Positions 25,468-34,564 of a DNA stretch of 64,000 nucleotides are shown here, piece by piece. The translations under genes were made by a program, and so were the position numbers. Numbering within the stretch: the stretch's first letter is position 1; each line of letters opens with the position of its first letter. This stretch comes from Kordia sp050633145 (GTDB lineage: Bacteria; Bacteroidota; Bacteroidia; Flavobacteriales; Flavobacteriaceae). The stretch is taken from assembly GCF_050633145.1 (NCBI RefSeq), contig NZ_JBOEFY010000012.1, forward strand, positions 78,431 to 142,430, read 5' to 3'. Under the pieces are notes generated by a model that saw only the letters and a program-made list of their open reading frames with translations, searched no databases and was not told the DNA's origin.

Positions 25468-26304
25468 ATGCAAGAAGAAAATACAACTACTGAAACAGGT
25501 TGGTTTGGGAGTTTTGATTTTGAAACAATTATTGTGGACTACGGACTGAAAATAGTTGCCGCGCTCGCCATTTTAATCATTGGTTTATTTGTTATAAAAA
25601 TGATTGTGCGCGTATCGAGAAAGATCATGAAAAAACGTGGTATCGATGCAACTTTACAAAAGTTTTTAGGAAACCTACTCGGTTGGGTACTTAAAATTTT
25701 ATTGTTTGTTGCTGTTGCTTCTAAATTAGGATTAGAAACTACTTCGTTTGCTGCTATTATTGGTGCCGCTGGTTTGGCAATTGGTTTAGCGCTACAAGGA
25801 TCGTTATCAAACTTTGCAGGTGGTGTTTTAATCATGATTTTCAAGCCATTTAAAATTGGTGATTTAATTGAAGCGCAAGGTGTTATTGGAGTGGTTAAAG
25901 AAATTGAAATTTTCACTACACAATTAAATACGCCAACAAATAAGTTAGCAATTATTCCAAATGGTACTTTATCTAATGGAAACATCATTAACTATTCAGC
26001 GGAAGGAGTTTTAAGAGTAGATCACGTAATAGGTGTATCTTATGATGCAGACATCAAACAAACAAAAGAAGTGTTGATGAAAATTATGGAAGCTCATGAC
26101 AAAGTATTAAAAGATCCAGCTCCAACAGTTAATGTTTCTGAATTGGCAGATAGCTCGGTAAATTTTGCAGTTCGTCCTTGGACAAAAACGGAACATTATT
26201 GGGATGTATATTTTGATATTTTAGAAGATGCCAAAGTTGCCTTAGATGCTGCTGGAATCGAAATTCCTTATCCACATAGTGTTGAAATACAGAAAGAAGG
26301 TTAG
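25468..26304 (+). CDS. Small-conductance mechanosensitive channel (MscS family)
   Basis: An inner membrane channel that opens under osmotic downshock. It has 278 residues, close to the E. coli MscS length. Three helices occupy about residues 20-120. The pore helix TM3 is AIIGAAGLAIGLALQGSLSNFAGG, with the alternating Ala and Gly pattern of MscS. The beta domain follows (GDLIEAQGVIGVVKEIEIFTT, IPNGTLSNGNIINYS), then the alpha/beta C-domain. Its stop codon lies inside the first unit of an 8-bp tandem repeat, so the extreme C-terminus may owe its sequence to that repeat. Confidence 0.95.
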   Translation: MQEENTTTETGWFGSFDFETIIVDYGLKIVAALAILIIGLFVIKMIVRVSRKIMKKRGIDATLQKFLGNLLGWVLKILLFVAVASKLGLETTSFAAIIGAAGLAIGLALQGSLSNFAGGVLIMIFKPFKIGDLIEAQGVIGVVKEIEIFTTQLNTPTNKLAIIPNGTLSNGNIINYSAEGVLRVDHVIGVSYDADIKQTKEVLMKIMEAHDKVLKDPAPTVNVSELADSSVNFAVRPWTKTEHYWDVYFDILEDAKVALDAAGIEIPYPHSVEIQKEG

Positions 26305-26354
26305 ACTGTTAGACTGTTAGACTGTTAGACTGTTAGACTGTTAGACTGTTAGAC
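26301..26354. repeat. 8-bp tandem repeat (TTAGACTG), 6.75 copies
   Basis: Six perfect head-to-tail units and a partial seventh. The mscS-like stop codon TAG is in the first unit. The same TTAGAC word recurs in the repeat-rich gap at 21.05-21.15 kb. Confidence 0.95.
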
Positions 26355-26370
26355 AAAATAAAATAGTACA

Positions 26371-26400
26371 AAAAAACGACATCATTGATGTCGTTTTTTT
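26371..26400. terminator. Bidirectional terminator after the mscS-like gene
   Basis: Stem ACGACATC/GATGTCGT with an ATT loop is flanked by A and T runs. It separates the mscS-like gene from the converging 148-residue unknown gene. Confidence 0.9.
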
Positions 26401-26442
26401 ATTTGAAATAGATTTTAAATCATTAGTGTATGTTCTATTTTT

Positions 26443-26889
26443 CTAATTCGGTGCTTTGTTCGTTAATAACGCAGTATAAATTTTCAGGATGCGCTTGTCA
26501 TATATATCAAAAGAAATTTTTGCGATTAAAGCGCCAATGATTGGAAAAACTAATTTCATCATCGGTTCAAAACTTAAAAACGCCGCTCCGTTTATGAATT
26601 GATATATTGAAACTCCCCAAAGTACTATAAACGTTGCAATTAGAAAAAGGTTTGTATACAAATCAAATTTGTTTTTAATTTTTACAGCTGTTTTATTTGA
26701 CGAAATGGCTGTTAAACGAATATCTGAAATTATATCAAGTCCGCTTCCGTATTTGTTTTTCATTAATCCGTGTAATTTCGTTTCGCTCAATTCTGTGATA
26801 TTTATTTTATCTGTTGGTGACTTCAATTCACCTCTAACAATATGGATTGGCTTTTCAATAACGAGATTATGTTTTTTCTTGAATAACAT
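26443..26889 (-). CDS. Unknown membrane protein, 148 residues
   Basis: I do not recognise a family. The N-terminal 75 residues are polar and probably cytoplasmic. Two hydrophobic helices follow (LFLIATFIVLWGVSIYQFI and LVFPIIGALIAKISFDIY), with a short basic tail. It is the last gene of an apparent three-gene unit after tsaB and a small lipoprotein, with a 12-nt gap to the lipoprotein. The reading frame is intact and base use resembles its neighbours. Confidence 0.6.
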   Translation of the reverse strand: MLFKKKHNLVIEKPIHIVRGELKSPTDKINITELSETKLHGLMKNKYGSGLDIISDIRLTAISSNKTAVKIKNKFDLYTNLFLIATFIVLWGVSIYQFINGAAFLSFEPMMKLVFPIIGALIAKISFDIYDKRILKIYTALLTNKAPN

Positions 26890-26901
26890 TTTTGGGGAAA
26901 T

Positions 26902-27582
26902 TTACTTTACAGGTTTATAAATTCCATAATCTGTGAATTCTGATAATTTTATTTCATTGATTGGGTCAAAGTACTTTGTATCTATGCACACTCTTACTTC
27001 TCCGGTAACTGAATCTTTAACAAATTTAACTTCTTCACAAGTGATTCTTTTTACAATTGCATTAGTCTTATCGGTCATTATATAGATGTTTCCTTTCGGA
27101 ATAGAAATTTCATCATAATCTTTTCCATCAACAAATACAGACTCATTTGAATAAAAGATAATACTATTTCTATTTTCTTTAAACGACTTAAACTGGTAGC
27201 CTTTATATAAACATTTTGTATTTACTGTATTAAAATCTTCGTAGCTTTTTATATTAATTTTGGCATTTTTAATTTTAGGGAATGGCTTTTCTCTGGCGCC
27301 AATTCTATTTCTAAATACTCCGTCGATTTTGTGTTTACTAGGAATTGAAGTAAGGTATGAGATTTGATGTCCGCTCATAACATCACTTTGTTTAAAACCT
27401 TCTGCAGAATTTATTAGTTTCATTCCAGAAACATGTGAATCGCGTCCTCCCCAAGCATCAAATTTGCAGATTGAATAATTAGAATTTTCAATTTTTTGTT
27501 CCCATAATTCAATATTCCAATCGGTAATAAGAAAGCAACTTACACATAGTAATGCTAGTAAAATTACAGTTAGATTCCTCAT
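26902..27582 (-). CDS. Unknown lipoprotein, 226 residues
   Basis: A signal peptide ends in the lipobox LLCVSC (Cys16), so the product should be lipid-anchored in the envelope. The rest is mostly beta, with no motif I can place; ICKFDAWGGRDSHVSGM and ITCEEVKFVKDSVTGEVRVCIDTKYF are the most distinctive parts. Its ATG overlaps the tsaB stop in an ATGA (4 nt), so it is translationally coupled to tsaB. A functional link to tRNA modification is not implied. Confidence 0.7.
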   Translation of the reverse strand: MRNLTVILLALLCVSCFLITDWNIELWEQKIENSNYSICKFDAWGGRDSHVSGMKLINSAEGFKQSDVMSGHQISYLTSIPSKHKIDGVFRNRIGAREKPFPKIKNAKINIKSYEDFNTVNTKCLYKGYQFKSFKENRNSIIFYSNESVFVDGKDYDEISIPKGNIYIMTDKTNAIVKRITCEEVKFVKDSVTGEVRVCIDTKYFDPINEIKLSEFTDYGIYKPVK

Positions 27583-28256
27583 TTTTTCTTTGGCTTCGTA
27601 ACCACGAAATCTTTTAAATAATACGGTTCAAAATAAGCGACATCTTCAAAATCGTTTTTTTGATGTTTATCCATAGCAATTGGAATCATTTTTTGAGTAG
27701 ACGGAAAGTAAATTTCATCATAAAAAACAGCATTTTCATGAGTAATGACACCTTTGCATTTTTCTGCTCCATTTCCTATAAAATGTACTTTTCCTTTGAC
27801 TAACTCCTCTGCAAAAGAAGCTTCTGTAATGATTTCTGCTTTTGTTTCTCTGATTTGCGTATATGTATCATCAAATACTGCCGAATATACTTCCATACGA
27901 CGCGCATCCAATAACGGAACTATGATTCCATCCGCCACAGCGATAGCACGTGCTAAAATTTCTAGACTTTCAATCGCCATTAATTTTACATCAGAAGCAA
28001 AACACAACCCTTTTGCCGTAGACACACCAATACGCAATCCTGTATACGATCCTGGACCTTTTCCTACTACGACAGCATCTACATCTGCTGGTTGAATTTG
28101 TGCAGTTTCATAGGCTTCTTTGATGAATACGTGTAACTTTTCTGAATGCGAGTAGTTTTTGTCGTTTTCTTCTTTGAAATATAAAACCGCATCGTCATTT
28201 GCCAAACACACCGAACAGTTCGTTGTAGAAGTTTCTATGTATAATCGTATCGCCAT
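27579..28256 (-). CDS. tsaB: tRNA threonylcarbamoyladenosine biosynthesis protein TsaB
   Basis: TsaB is the inactive ASKHA-fold partner that dimerises with TsaD to make t6A37 on ANN-decoding tRNAs. The start at 28256 gives 225 residues and opens AIRLYIETSTTNCSVCLA. The diagnostic VVGKGPGSYTGLRIGVSTAKGL lies at about 65-86. An earlier in-frame start at 28295 adds 13 unsupported residues and would enter the preceding terminator. It heads a three-gene unit with two small envelope protein genes. Confidence 0.93.
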   Translation of the reverse strand: MAIRLYIETSTTNCSVCLANDDAVLYFKEENDKNYSHSEKLHVFIKEAYETAQIQPADVDAVVVGKGPGSYTGLRIGVSTAKGLCFASDVKLMAIESLEILARAIAVADGIIVPLLDARRMEVYSAVFDDTYTQIRETKAEIITEASFAEELVKGKVHFIGNGAEKCKGVITHENAVFYDEIYFPSTQKMIPIAMDKHQKNDFEDVAYFEPYYLKDFVVTKPKKK

Positions 28257-28281
28257 TGGATTGCTAATTTTTGACAAAAAT

Positions 28282-28322
28282 AAAAAAAGCATCAACCTTA
28301 TGGAAAGTGTTGATGCTTTTTT
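28282..28322 (-). terminator. Terminator of the efflux operon
   Basis: Stem GCATCAAC/GTTGATGC with flanking A/T runs lies 19 nt past the stop codon of the TolC-like gene. Confidence 0.9.
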
Positions 28323-28340
28323 ATGTGTTTTATTTTATTT

Positions 28341-29774
28341 CTAGTTCAAATCCGTAAGTGGCAATCCAAAGTAGAATTCTAATATTTTTAAGCGGAAGAT
28401 ATAATCGTATTTAGTACGTATTACATCCGATTCAGCACTTTCTAAACGTTGTTTTGACTGGCTAAAATCAAATGAGTTCATAATACCTTCATCAAAACGA
28501 TTTGTAGCATATCGATGTGCTTCTTTTCTAGAAGTTAATGTCTTTTCTGCAGCTTCATACGCTTTTAAAGCGCCCTTTACATCATTGTACGCTTGATTTA
28601 CCGTTGCTTCTAAGTTATTTTTTGTTTGCTCTAAGTTATATTGTGCCCTTTCAATAGCAATTTTAGAACGTTTTATACCATTACTGATTCTAAATCCTGT
28701 AAAGATTGGAATGCTCAGTTGTAATCCGAAAGAATGCCCTTTGTTATCATTAAACTGTTCAAATAGTGCATCTGACTTTTCCGAAAGCGATATAAAGTTC
28801 CTTCTCAATACAGGTGTTTCAGTTCCTTGCACAAAACCTACTTGACTAAGTGGCTCTTCTGTATTTGGAGCAAGTCCTGCAAAGATATCTGAATTATTTG
28901 CTCTGGTATTAAAGCTATAGAACCCTGAAAGTGTTGGATATCTTTGTCCTTGTGCAATTTTTAAGTCGTATTCTGCTAATTTGATACTTGTTTCAGAAAT
29001 TTTCACATCATTACGTACTTCTAATGATTTTTCAAAAATTTGCTTTGGTGTATTGTTCATGATTGTTATTGAAGGAATCATATAGTTCCCTTCTGCAATA
29101 TCAAAATTGTCGTAATCATTCAATAATAAAAGTTGTGCCAATGATATTTTAGAGATACGTAATGTATTTTCTGCATTTACAATTTGTTGCTCTTGTGTAG
29201 CTATATTCGCTTCAATTTCTAATACTTCACCAGGCGCCAAAACACCTTCTTTTACCAATTCGTTTGTACGATCTAATTGCTCTTTTGTTACTTGGTACTG
29301 AGTTTTCAATACTTTCAATGATTCTTTATTGAAAAGGATTTGCAAAAATGCTTGTACTACTTGTAATGAAGTATTGTCTTTGATATCATCTAGCTGATAT
29401 TGATTTGCTAGCAATGCTAAATTTGCTCTGTGCAATCTATTTACATTTTGCAAACCATCAAATAAGGTCACATTCATACTCAATCCAGCAGATGTATTCT
29501 GAGTGGTTTGGTTTTGTAAAACACCTGTAGTAATATTGGTGTTTAAACCTATATTCCAGGAGTGTGAAGTATTTGCATTTAATGTTGGCAAAAAACTTCC
29601 AACTGCATCCTTCTTATCTATTTCTGTGTTTTGCCTATCTAATTGCGCTTGTTTGATAGCAATGTTATTTTCTAATGCATAGTCGACACATTCTTTGAGT
29701 GTCCATTTCTTTTGTGCTTGCACAGTGCTTATTGTCCCCGCAATAAGTAGTATGAGTATATAAACTTTTTTCAT
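28341..29774 (-). CDS. TolC-family outer membrane efflux protein
   Basis: The outer membrane channel of a tripartite export system, 477 residues with signal peptide (KVYILILLIAGTISTVQAQ). It opens with WTLKECVDYALENNIAIKQA, the usual outer membrane efflux protein start. The two halves each carry long helical hairpins (QLDRTNELVKEGVLAPGEV; SRKEAHRYATNRFDEGIMN). It is the last gene of a five-gene minus-strand operon with an adaptor, two MacB-type permeases and an ATPase. It ends at a strong terminator. Confidence 0.93.
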   Translation of the reverse strand: MKKVYILILLIAGTISTVQAQKKWTLKECVDYALENNIAIKQAQLDRQNTEIDKKDAVGSFLPTLNANTSHSWNIGLNTNITTGVLQNQTTQNTSAGLSMNVTLFDGLQNVNRLHRANLALLANQYQLDDIKDNTSLQVVQAFLQILFNKESLKVLKTQYQVTKEQLDRTNELVKEGVLAPGEVLEIEANIATQEQQIVNAENTLRISKISLAQLLLLNDYDNFDIAEGNYMIPSITIMNNTPKQIFEKSLEVRNDVKISETSIKLAEYDLKIAQGQRYPTLSGFYSFNTRANNSDIFAGLAPNTEEPLSQVGFVQGTETPVLRRNFISLSEKSDALFEQFNDNKGHSFGLQLSIPIFTGFRISNGIKRSKIAIERAQYNLEQTKNNLEATVNQAYNDVKGALKAYEAAEKTLTSRKEAHRYATNRFDEGIMNSFDFSQSKQRLESAESDVIRTKYDYIFRLKILEFYFGLPLTDLN

Positions 29775-29798
29775 GTTGATGGTTATAATATTTCGGTT

Positions 29799-30956
29799 TT
29801 AATCGTTTGTTTCGTCTTCACTTTCGTCATCTTCTCCTTCAGATTTTTTCTTATCTTCTTTTTTAACAGCGTATTTGTTCCAAATTTTGATTTTATCATC
29901 TTCTTTTAAACCAGAAAGGATTTCAATGTTTTTTCCATCCGAGATTCCAACTTCAATGAATTTTTTCTCAAATTTTTGATCACCAATTTCTATTTCAACA
30001 TACGGTTTGTCATCATTTTTAGAATCGAATCTAAGCAATCCTTCATCGAGGACTAAGATATCATCTTTTTTTCCTAATTCAATAGTTGCATTGGCACTAT
30101 ACCCAGCTCTTATAAAATAATTATCATCTAAAGCTACATCTGCTTTTATTTTGAATTGCACAGCGCCACTTTCTTCTACTCCTTTTGGCGCAACAAATGT
30201 TAGTTTTGCAGCGAAGTCTTTATTTTCTATTGCTCCTAAGTTTACAGTAAGTTCTGTATTTGGTTGCAACTTACCAACTTCTGCTTCGTCTACTTTTCCT
30301 TCGAAAATCATTTTTCCTAAATCGGCAATTGTAGCAATGCTTGTTCCTGCATTGAATGTATTACTTTCAATTACTTGGTCTCCTTCTTTTACAGGAATAA
30401 TTAAGATAGTTCCCGATACAGTTGCTCTAATGTTTGTATTTGCAGCAGAACCACCTACAGAACCTTTTCTGATGATTTGCAAGTCGCTTTGCGCATTACG
30501 TACTTCTTGTTTTGCTTGATTGTATGAAAGTTCGGCACGTTCAAATTCTTGACTAGAAATAATTCCTTTGTCAAAAAGTGTTTTATTTCTATCGAACGAA
30601 ACCTTAGCATTATCTGATACAATTTTCGAATTTTTGATTCTGTTTCTGGCGCTGTTTAATGATTGTTCATTTGGCACAACTTTGATTTGAGCAATCAAAT
30701 CTCCTGTTTTTATTTTATCACCTTCTTCCACAAATATTTTTTCAATAATTCCAGAGATTTGTGGTTTTATTTCCACTTCGTCTTCAGGAATTACTGTTCC
30801 AGCTGCTACTGTTTTTTCAATAATTGTAGCTTTAAATGCTGTTGTAGTTTCAAAGGTTTCTATATTGGTTTCATTTGAACTCACAAAGTATGATCCTGCA
30901 AAAAATGCCCCTGCTAGAAGTATAATTAATAATAGGATTTTTAAAACTTTTTTCAT
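29799..30956 (-). CDS. HlyD/MacA-type periplasmic adaptor
   Basis: The membrane-fusion subunit linking the inner membrane transporter to the TolC-like channel, 385 residues. An N-terminal membrane anchor (ILLLIILLAGAFFAGSYFV) is followed by a biotinyl/lipoyl half (GTVIPEDEVEIKPQISGIIEKIFVEEGDKI) and an alpha hairpin (about 100-165). The second lipoyl half (IRATVSGTILIIPVKEGDQV) and beta-barrel come next. The tail is very acidic (about 20 residues of Glu, Asp and Lys), which is unusual for the family. It is 24 nt upstream of the TolC-like gene. Confidence 0.93.
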   Translation of the reverse strand: MKKVLKILLLIILLAGAFFAGSYFVSSNETNIETFETTTAFKATIIEKTVAAGTVIPEDEVEIKPQISGIIEKIFVEEGDKIKTGDLIAQIKVVPNEQSLNSARNRIKNSKIVSDNAKVSFDRNKTLFDKGIISSQEFERAELSYNQAKQEVRNAQSDLQIIRKGSVGGSAANTNIRATVSGTILIIPVKEGDQVIESNTFNAGTSIATIADLGKMIFEGKVDEAEVGKLQPNTELTVNLGAIENKDFAAKLTFVAPKGVEESGAVQFKIKADVALDDNYFIRAGYSANATIELGKKDDILVLDEGLLRFDSKNDDKPYVEIEIGDQKFEKKFIEVGISDGKNIEILSGLKEDDKIKIWNKYAVKKEDKKKSEGEDDESEDETND

Positions 30957-30992
30957 TTTTTTAATTCTTTATTTAATATATGATTGATGTTC

Positions 30993-32252
30993 TTATTCTT
31001 CTCGTAATGCTTCTATAGGTCGTATACTTACTGCACGTTGCGCCGGTATCAACCCAATTAATGTTCCTAATATGACCATAATGGCAATAGCAAATCCGAT
31101 GTATGGCAAACTTACTGTTGGATTCAGAAATGGGAAATCCCAATTTTTGGCAAAATCATTTAAAAATGATAATAATAATCCGCCAACGGTCATTCCTAAA
31201 AGCCCTGCTACTAGTGTTAAAAATACAGATTCTAAGATGATTTGCCCACGAATTTCTCCTGGCTTTGCACCTAATGCACGTCTGATTCCTATTTCTTTGG
31301 TACGTTCTTTTACGGTAATTAATAAGATATTTCCAATGGCAATAACTCCTGCTAAAATTGTTGCGATTCCTACAACTAAAGCCGTAAATTTTAATCCTTT
31401 GACAAAACCTGTTATTTTACCAAACATTTCTCCAAAGTTAGCTGTTCTAAAAGCACGCTCATCATTTGGATGTACTGTATATTTTCTTTTTAGTAATGTT
31501 TTTGCTTTTTCTTCAATCGCTACAATATCCGCATCAGGATAACCAGAAATTAACATCCAACCAATTCTATTTCCTGTATTAAATATTTTTTGATATGTGG
31601 TAAATGGTATGAATATCGAGTTATCTCTTTCAAAAAAATCTGTATTATTCCTTTTGTACACGCCAACTACTTGAAAGTAAATATTACTAATTCTAATATA
31701 TTGCCCTATTGGATTTTCACCTTCCTCAAAGAGTTCTTTTTCAATACGCTCTCCAATGACACATATTTTTCGATTCTCTTGAATATCTTTTTGATTTAAG
31801 AAACGTCCTTTCCTTAGTTTTTTCTTTGATACTTTATCAATAATTGGATAGTCACCAAATATTTTATAGTTTCCAGATTTCAATTTATTTATAACTAATG
31901 GTGGTGGATCACCAAAAACTCCTTTGGCATTTCGTGGCGCTACAAATTGCACACCTTCTATTTGATTTGTAATTCTGTAGGTATCATTAAGTTCTAAACG
32001 TACTCTACGATTTCTTTTGTAACCTCCATACGGAATTCCTGTTTGCTCAGACCACAAAAACATACTATTTGTTGCCAAGTTTTTGAATCGATCGTCAAAT
32101 CCATTTTCCATTCCTTTTGCAGCTCCTTGCAATGCTACAAAAAGTAAAATCCCCCAAAAAACACCAATAATAGTAATTGCAGTTCGTAGTTTGTTTTTAC
32201 GAATTGTTCCGAAAATTTCTTGCCAAGTATCTCTTGTAAATATAAATTTCAT
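30993..32252 (-). CDS. MacB-type ABC transporter permease (second copy)
   Basis: A 419-residue inner membrane subunit with four helices: one near the N-terminus (AITIIGVFWGILLFVALQGA), then a large periplasmic MacB_PCD domain (about 45-260), and three C-terminal helices of the FtsX type. It carries no ATPase domain, so it relies on the separate ATPase encoded three genes upstream. The KERTKEIGIRRALGAKPGEI coupling segment (about 312-331) is the FtsX/MacB signature. It forms a likely heterodimer with the preceding permease, with which it shares fold but limited identity. Confidence 0.92.
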   Translation of the reverse strand: MKFIFTRDTWQEIFGTIRKNKLRTAITIIGVFWGILLFVALQGAAKGMENGFDDRFKNLATNSMFLWSEQTGIPYGGYKRNRRVRLELNDTYRITNQIEGVQFVAPRNAKGVFGDPPPLVINKLKSGNYKIFGDYPIIDKVSKKKLRKGRFLNQKDIQENRKICVIGERIEKELFEEGENPIGQYIRISNIYFQVVGVYKRNNTDFFERDNSIFIPFTTYQKIFNTGNRIGWMLISGYPDADIVAIEEKAKTLLKRKYTVHPNDERAFRTANFGEMFGKITGFVKGLKFTALVVGIATILAGVIAIGNILLITVKERTKEIGIRRALGAKPGEIRGQIILESVFLTLVAGLLGMTVGGLLLSFLNDFAKNWDFPFLNPTVSLPYIGFAIAIMVILGTLIGLIPAQRAVSIRPIEALREE

Positions 32253-32271
32253 TGTATTTCTTGGTTCTTTT

Positions 32272-33504
32272 TTATTCGTCTCTTAATGCTACAATTGGTT
32301 TCACTCTAGCAGCTCTTCTTGCAGGAATATATCCGGCTATTAATCCTGATAAAACCAAAATGATTGTTGCCGCAATAATTGTCCCTTGACTTACACTAGG
32401 ATTGGTAATGAACCAATCTTTCAATTTGTCTCCCATAGAGTTGAGCACAAAATTTCCAATCAGTAGTCCAATATATCCGAATATGAGCGTAACCACAATG
32501 GTTTCTTGTAAAATCATCCCAATTACTGCGCTTGGCTTTGCTCCTAATGCTTTTCGAATTCCGAGTTCTTTGGTACGTTCTTTTACGATATATACCATTA
32601 TATTACTAATTCCGATAACACCCGCAAGTAACGTCCCAATCCCAATCCAGAGTACTATGATTTGTAACACATTGGCAACTTGCAATGTATCATTCAGGTC
32701 TTCAACTTTATTTTCAACATGGATACCATTTCGGTCGCTAGGGGCAATATTGTGTCTCTTTTTTAATGCTCTTTCTATTTCTTTAGAAAGTCTATCGGCA
32801 CCAGCAGCTCCTATATTTATATCATACATTAAATTGATTTGATCAATTTTTTCGGTGTTTTTATGGATAAGCTGCGTTGTACTTACAGGTGTGTATATTG
32901 TACGTTCCTCTCGATCGCCACTACCTTTGTCGCTAAATACTCCAACTATACGATACACGATTTTATTCATGCTGAAATATTTCCCAACAGCATCTTCTGT
33001 CCCAAATAAATCTTTTTCAACCAAACGACCTATTACCGCAACTCTAGCATCTGTTTTGATATCGTTTTCATTAACATAACGTCCTTTTTCGATATCGGTT
33101 TGTTCCAAATATTGATGTGATGGATGCACAGCACGCACCGTATAGTTTCCGTATTCACTTTTATATTTTGCCACGACTCCTTTGTAAACACGAGCTGTAA
33201 TATGCTGAATACGTCCTGAGAATTTTTCTTTTAGGAATTCTAAATCTTCATTTTCAAATTCAATGAGTCTATCTTTTTTGAAACCTTTGAATGGTTTTTT
33301 AGCAAAACCAGGCTCTATAAAGATGGTATTTTGTGCGTCATCTTGAAACGCTTCGTAAAATGTGTTTTTGAGACCATTTCCCATTCCGAAGAGAACGGTA
33401 AAAATTAAAATTCCAAGCGTTACCGTGAAACCTGCCAAAAGCGTTCTTAGCTTGTTTTTATTGATTGTTTGTAATATTTCCCGCCAACGGTCTAAATCAA
33501 ACAT
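32272..33504 (-). CDS. MacB-type ABC transporter permease (first copy)
   Basis: A 410-residue permease with the same plan as its downstream neighbour: N-terminal helix (LLAGFTVTLGILIFTVLFG), periplasmic MacB_PCD domain, and three C-terminal helices. The coupling motif is KERTKELGIRKALGAKPSAV. It overlaps the ATPase gene by 8 nt and precedes the second permease by 19 nt. Two different permeases with one ATPase suggest a heterodimeric MacB-like exporter. The substrate could be peptide, lipid or drug and cannot be told from the sequence. Confidence 0.92.
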   Translation of the reverse strand: MFDLDRWREILQTINKNKLRTLLAGFTVTLGILIFTVLFGMGNGLKNTFYEAFQDDAQNTIFIEPGFAKKPFKGFKKDRLIEFENEDLEFLKEKFSGRIQHITARVYKGVVAKYKSEYGNYTVRAVHPSHQYLEQTDIEKGRYVNENDIKTDARVAVIGRLVEKDLFGTEDAVGKYFSMNKIVYRIVGVFSDKGSGDREERTIYTPVSTTQLIHKNTEKIDQINLMYDINIGAAGADRLSKEIERALKKRHNIAPSDRNGIHVENKVEDLNDTLQVANVLQIIVLWIGIGTLLAGVIGISNIMVYIVKERTKELGIRKALGAKPSAVIGMILQETIVVTLIFGYIGLLIGNFVLNSMGDKLKDWFITNPSVSQGTIIAATIILVLSGLIAGYIPARRAARVKPIVALRDE

Positions 33505-34198
33505 ATTCCGAAGCTCTTACTTGTTGTACAAATTTATCTTCTTCTATGACACCATCTTTCAGCATTACAATACGTTTTGTCATATCGGCAATATCATGTT
33601 CATGCGTTACTACAAGAATGGTTTTCCCTTCATCATTAATGCCTTGAAGAAAGTCCATCACTTCGTAAGACGTTTTGGTATCTAATGCTCCTGTTGGCTC
33701 ATCGGCTAGTAATACTTTTGGTTCTGAAGCCAGCGCACGCGCAATTGCCACACGTTGTTTTTGTCCACCAGAAAGTTCACTTGGCAAATGGTGTGCCCAA
33801 TCTGCAAGTCCAACTTTTTCTAGATAGTATAATGATTTTTCTTTTCTAATTTTTCGCGGAATTCCTTGATAGTATAATGGCAACGCAACATTTTCGGCTG
33901 CATTTTTATAATTGATCAAGTTGAAAGATTGAAAAATAAATCCTAAGAATTTATTACGATATATAGCTGCTTTTTTTTCGCTTAAATTTTTGATTGGAAC
34001 GTCATCTAAGACATACGAGCCTTTATCGGCTTCATCAAGCATTCCAATAATATTTAGTAGAGTAGATTTCCCTGAACCTGAAGAACCCATTATGGATACA
34101 AATTCACCTTCTTTTATATCAAGATTGATTCCTTTTAGCACGTGAAGTTCATTACTTCCCATTCGATAGGACTTGTGCAATTCCTCGATTTGAATCAT
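33497..34198 (-). CDS. MacB/LolD-type ABC transporter ATPase
   Basis: The cytoplasmic motor of the exporter, 233 residues. Walker A is GSSGSGKST (38-46), the Q-loop segment is FIFQSFNLI, the signature is LSGGQKQRVAIARAL near 141, Walker B is VLLADEPTGALD near 161, and the switch His is in VVTHEHDIA. It is the first gene of the operon ATPase, permease, permease, adaptor, TolC. The ATG at 34198 opens IQIEELHKSYRMG as is usual for this subfamily. Confidence 0.95.
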   Translation of the reverse strand: MIQIEELHKSYRMGSNELHVLKGINLDIKEGEFVSIMGSSGSGKSTLLNIIGMLDEADKGSYVLDDVPIKNLSEKKAAIYRNKFLGFIFQSFNLINYKNAAENVALPLYYQGIPRKIRKEKSLYYLEKVGLADWAHHLPSELSGGQKQRVAIARALASEPKVLLADEPTGALDTKTSYEVMDFLQGINDEGKTILVVTHEHDIADMTKRIVMLKDGVIEEDKFVQQVRASEYV

Positions 34199-34330
34199 AA
34201 TTGGTTAGGTATTAGTTTAACACAATATTACATATTTGCGGCTACAAGTGTTATTAATATTCTGTTAATCTTATTTTTGATTGATAAAACTATATATAAG
34301 ACTACCTAAACGTGATTTCGTTACAAAAAA

Positions 34331-34564
34331 TTATGTTTTTTTCACTGTCTTTTTCTTACTGTACACTTTGTACAAGTAGAATCCTGTAAGCGCCACAAGA
34401 ATGTATGGAATTGCCATAAGGTATACAATTCCATTATTGACACCTTTGGCTTGAGATACATTTTCTTCCGATTCTAATACAGCTCTACACATGGCGCATT
34501 GCGCATCTAACGGAAGTACCGCCAAAAAAACTAAAATAAGTAAGACACTATATTTCTTTTTCAT
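34331..34564 (-). CDS. Small membrane protein with CAMC motif, 77 residues
   Basis: A cleavable signal peptide (KKYSVLLILVFLAVLPLDAQ) is followed at once by CAMCRAVLESEENVSQA and then one membrane helix (YLMAIPYILVALTGFYLY) with a basic tail. It is the last gene of the SCO-DUF420 group, its ATG touching the DUF420 stop (1-nt overlap). The CxxC just outside the membrane suggests metal or heme handling in oxidase assembly, which is inference. No named family is recognised. Confidence 0.7.
   Translation of the reverse strand: MKKKYSVLLILVFLAVLPLDAQCAMCRAVLESEENVSQAKGVNNGIVYLMAIPYILVALTGFYLYKVYSKKKTVKKT

Noticed and set aside
26301..26354. Possible CRISPR array
   Set aside because: The 8-bp units are head-to-tail with no spacers, and no cas genes are present. 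It is a simple tandem repeat.
28341..34198. The MacAB-TolC-type operon as exporter of the precursor peptides
   Set aside because: The ATPase has no C39 leader-peptidase domain and the operon is over 20 kb away. Nothing in the sequence ties it to the peptides.
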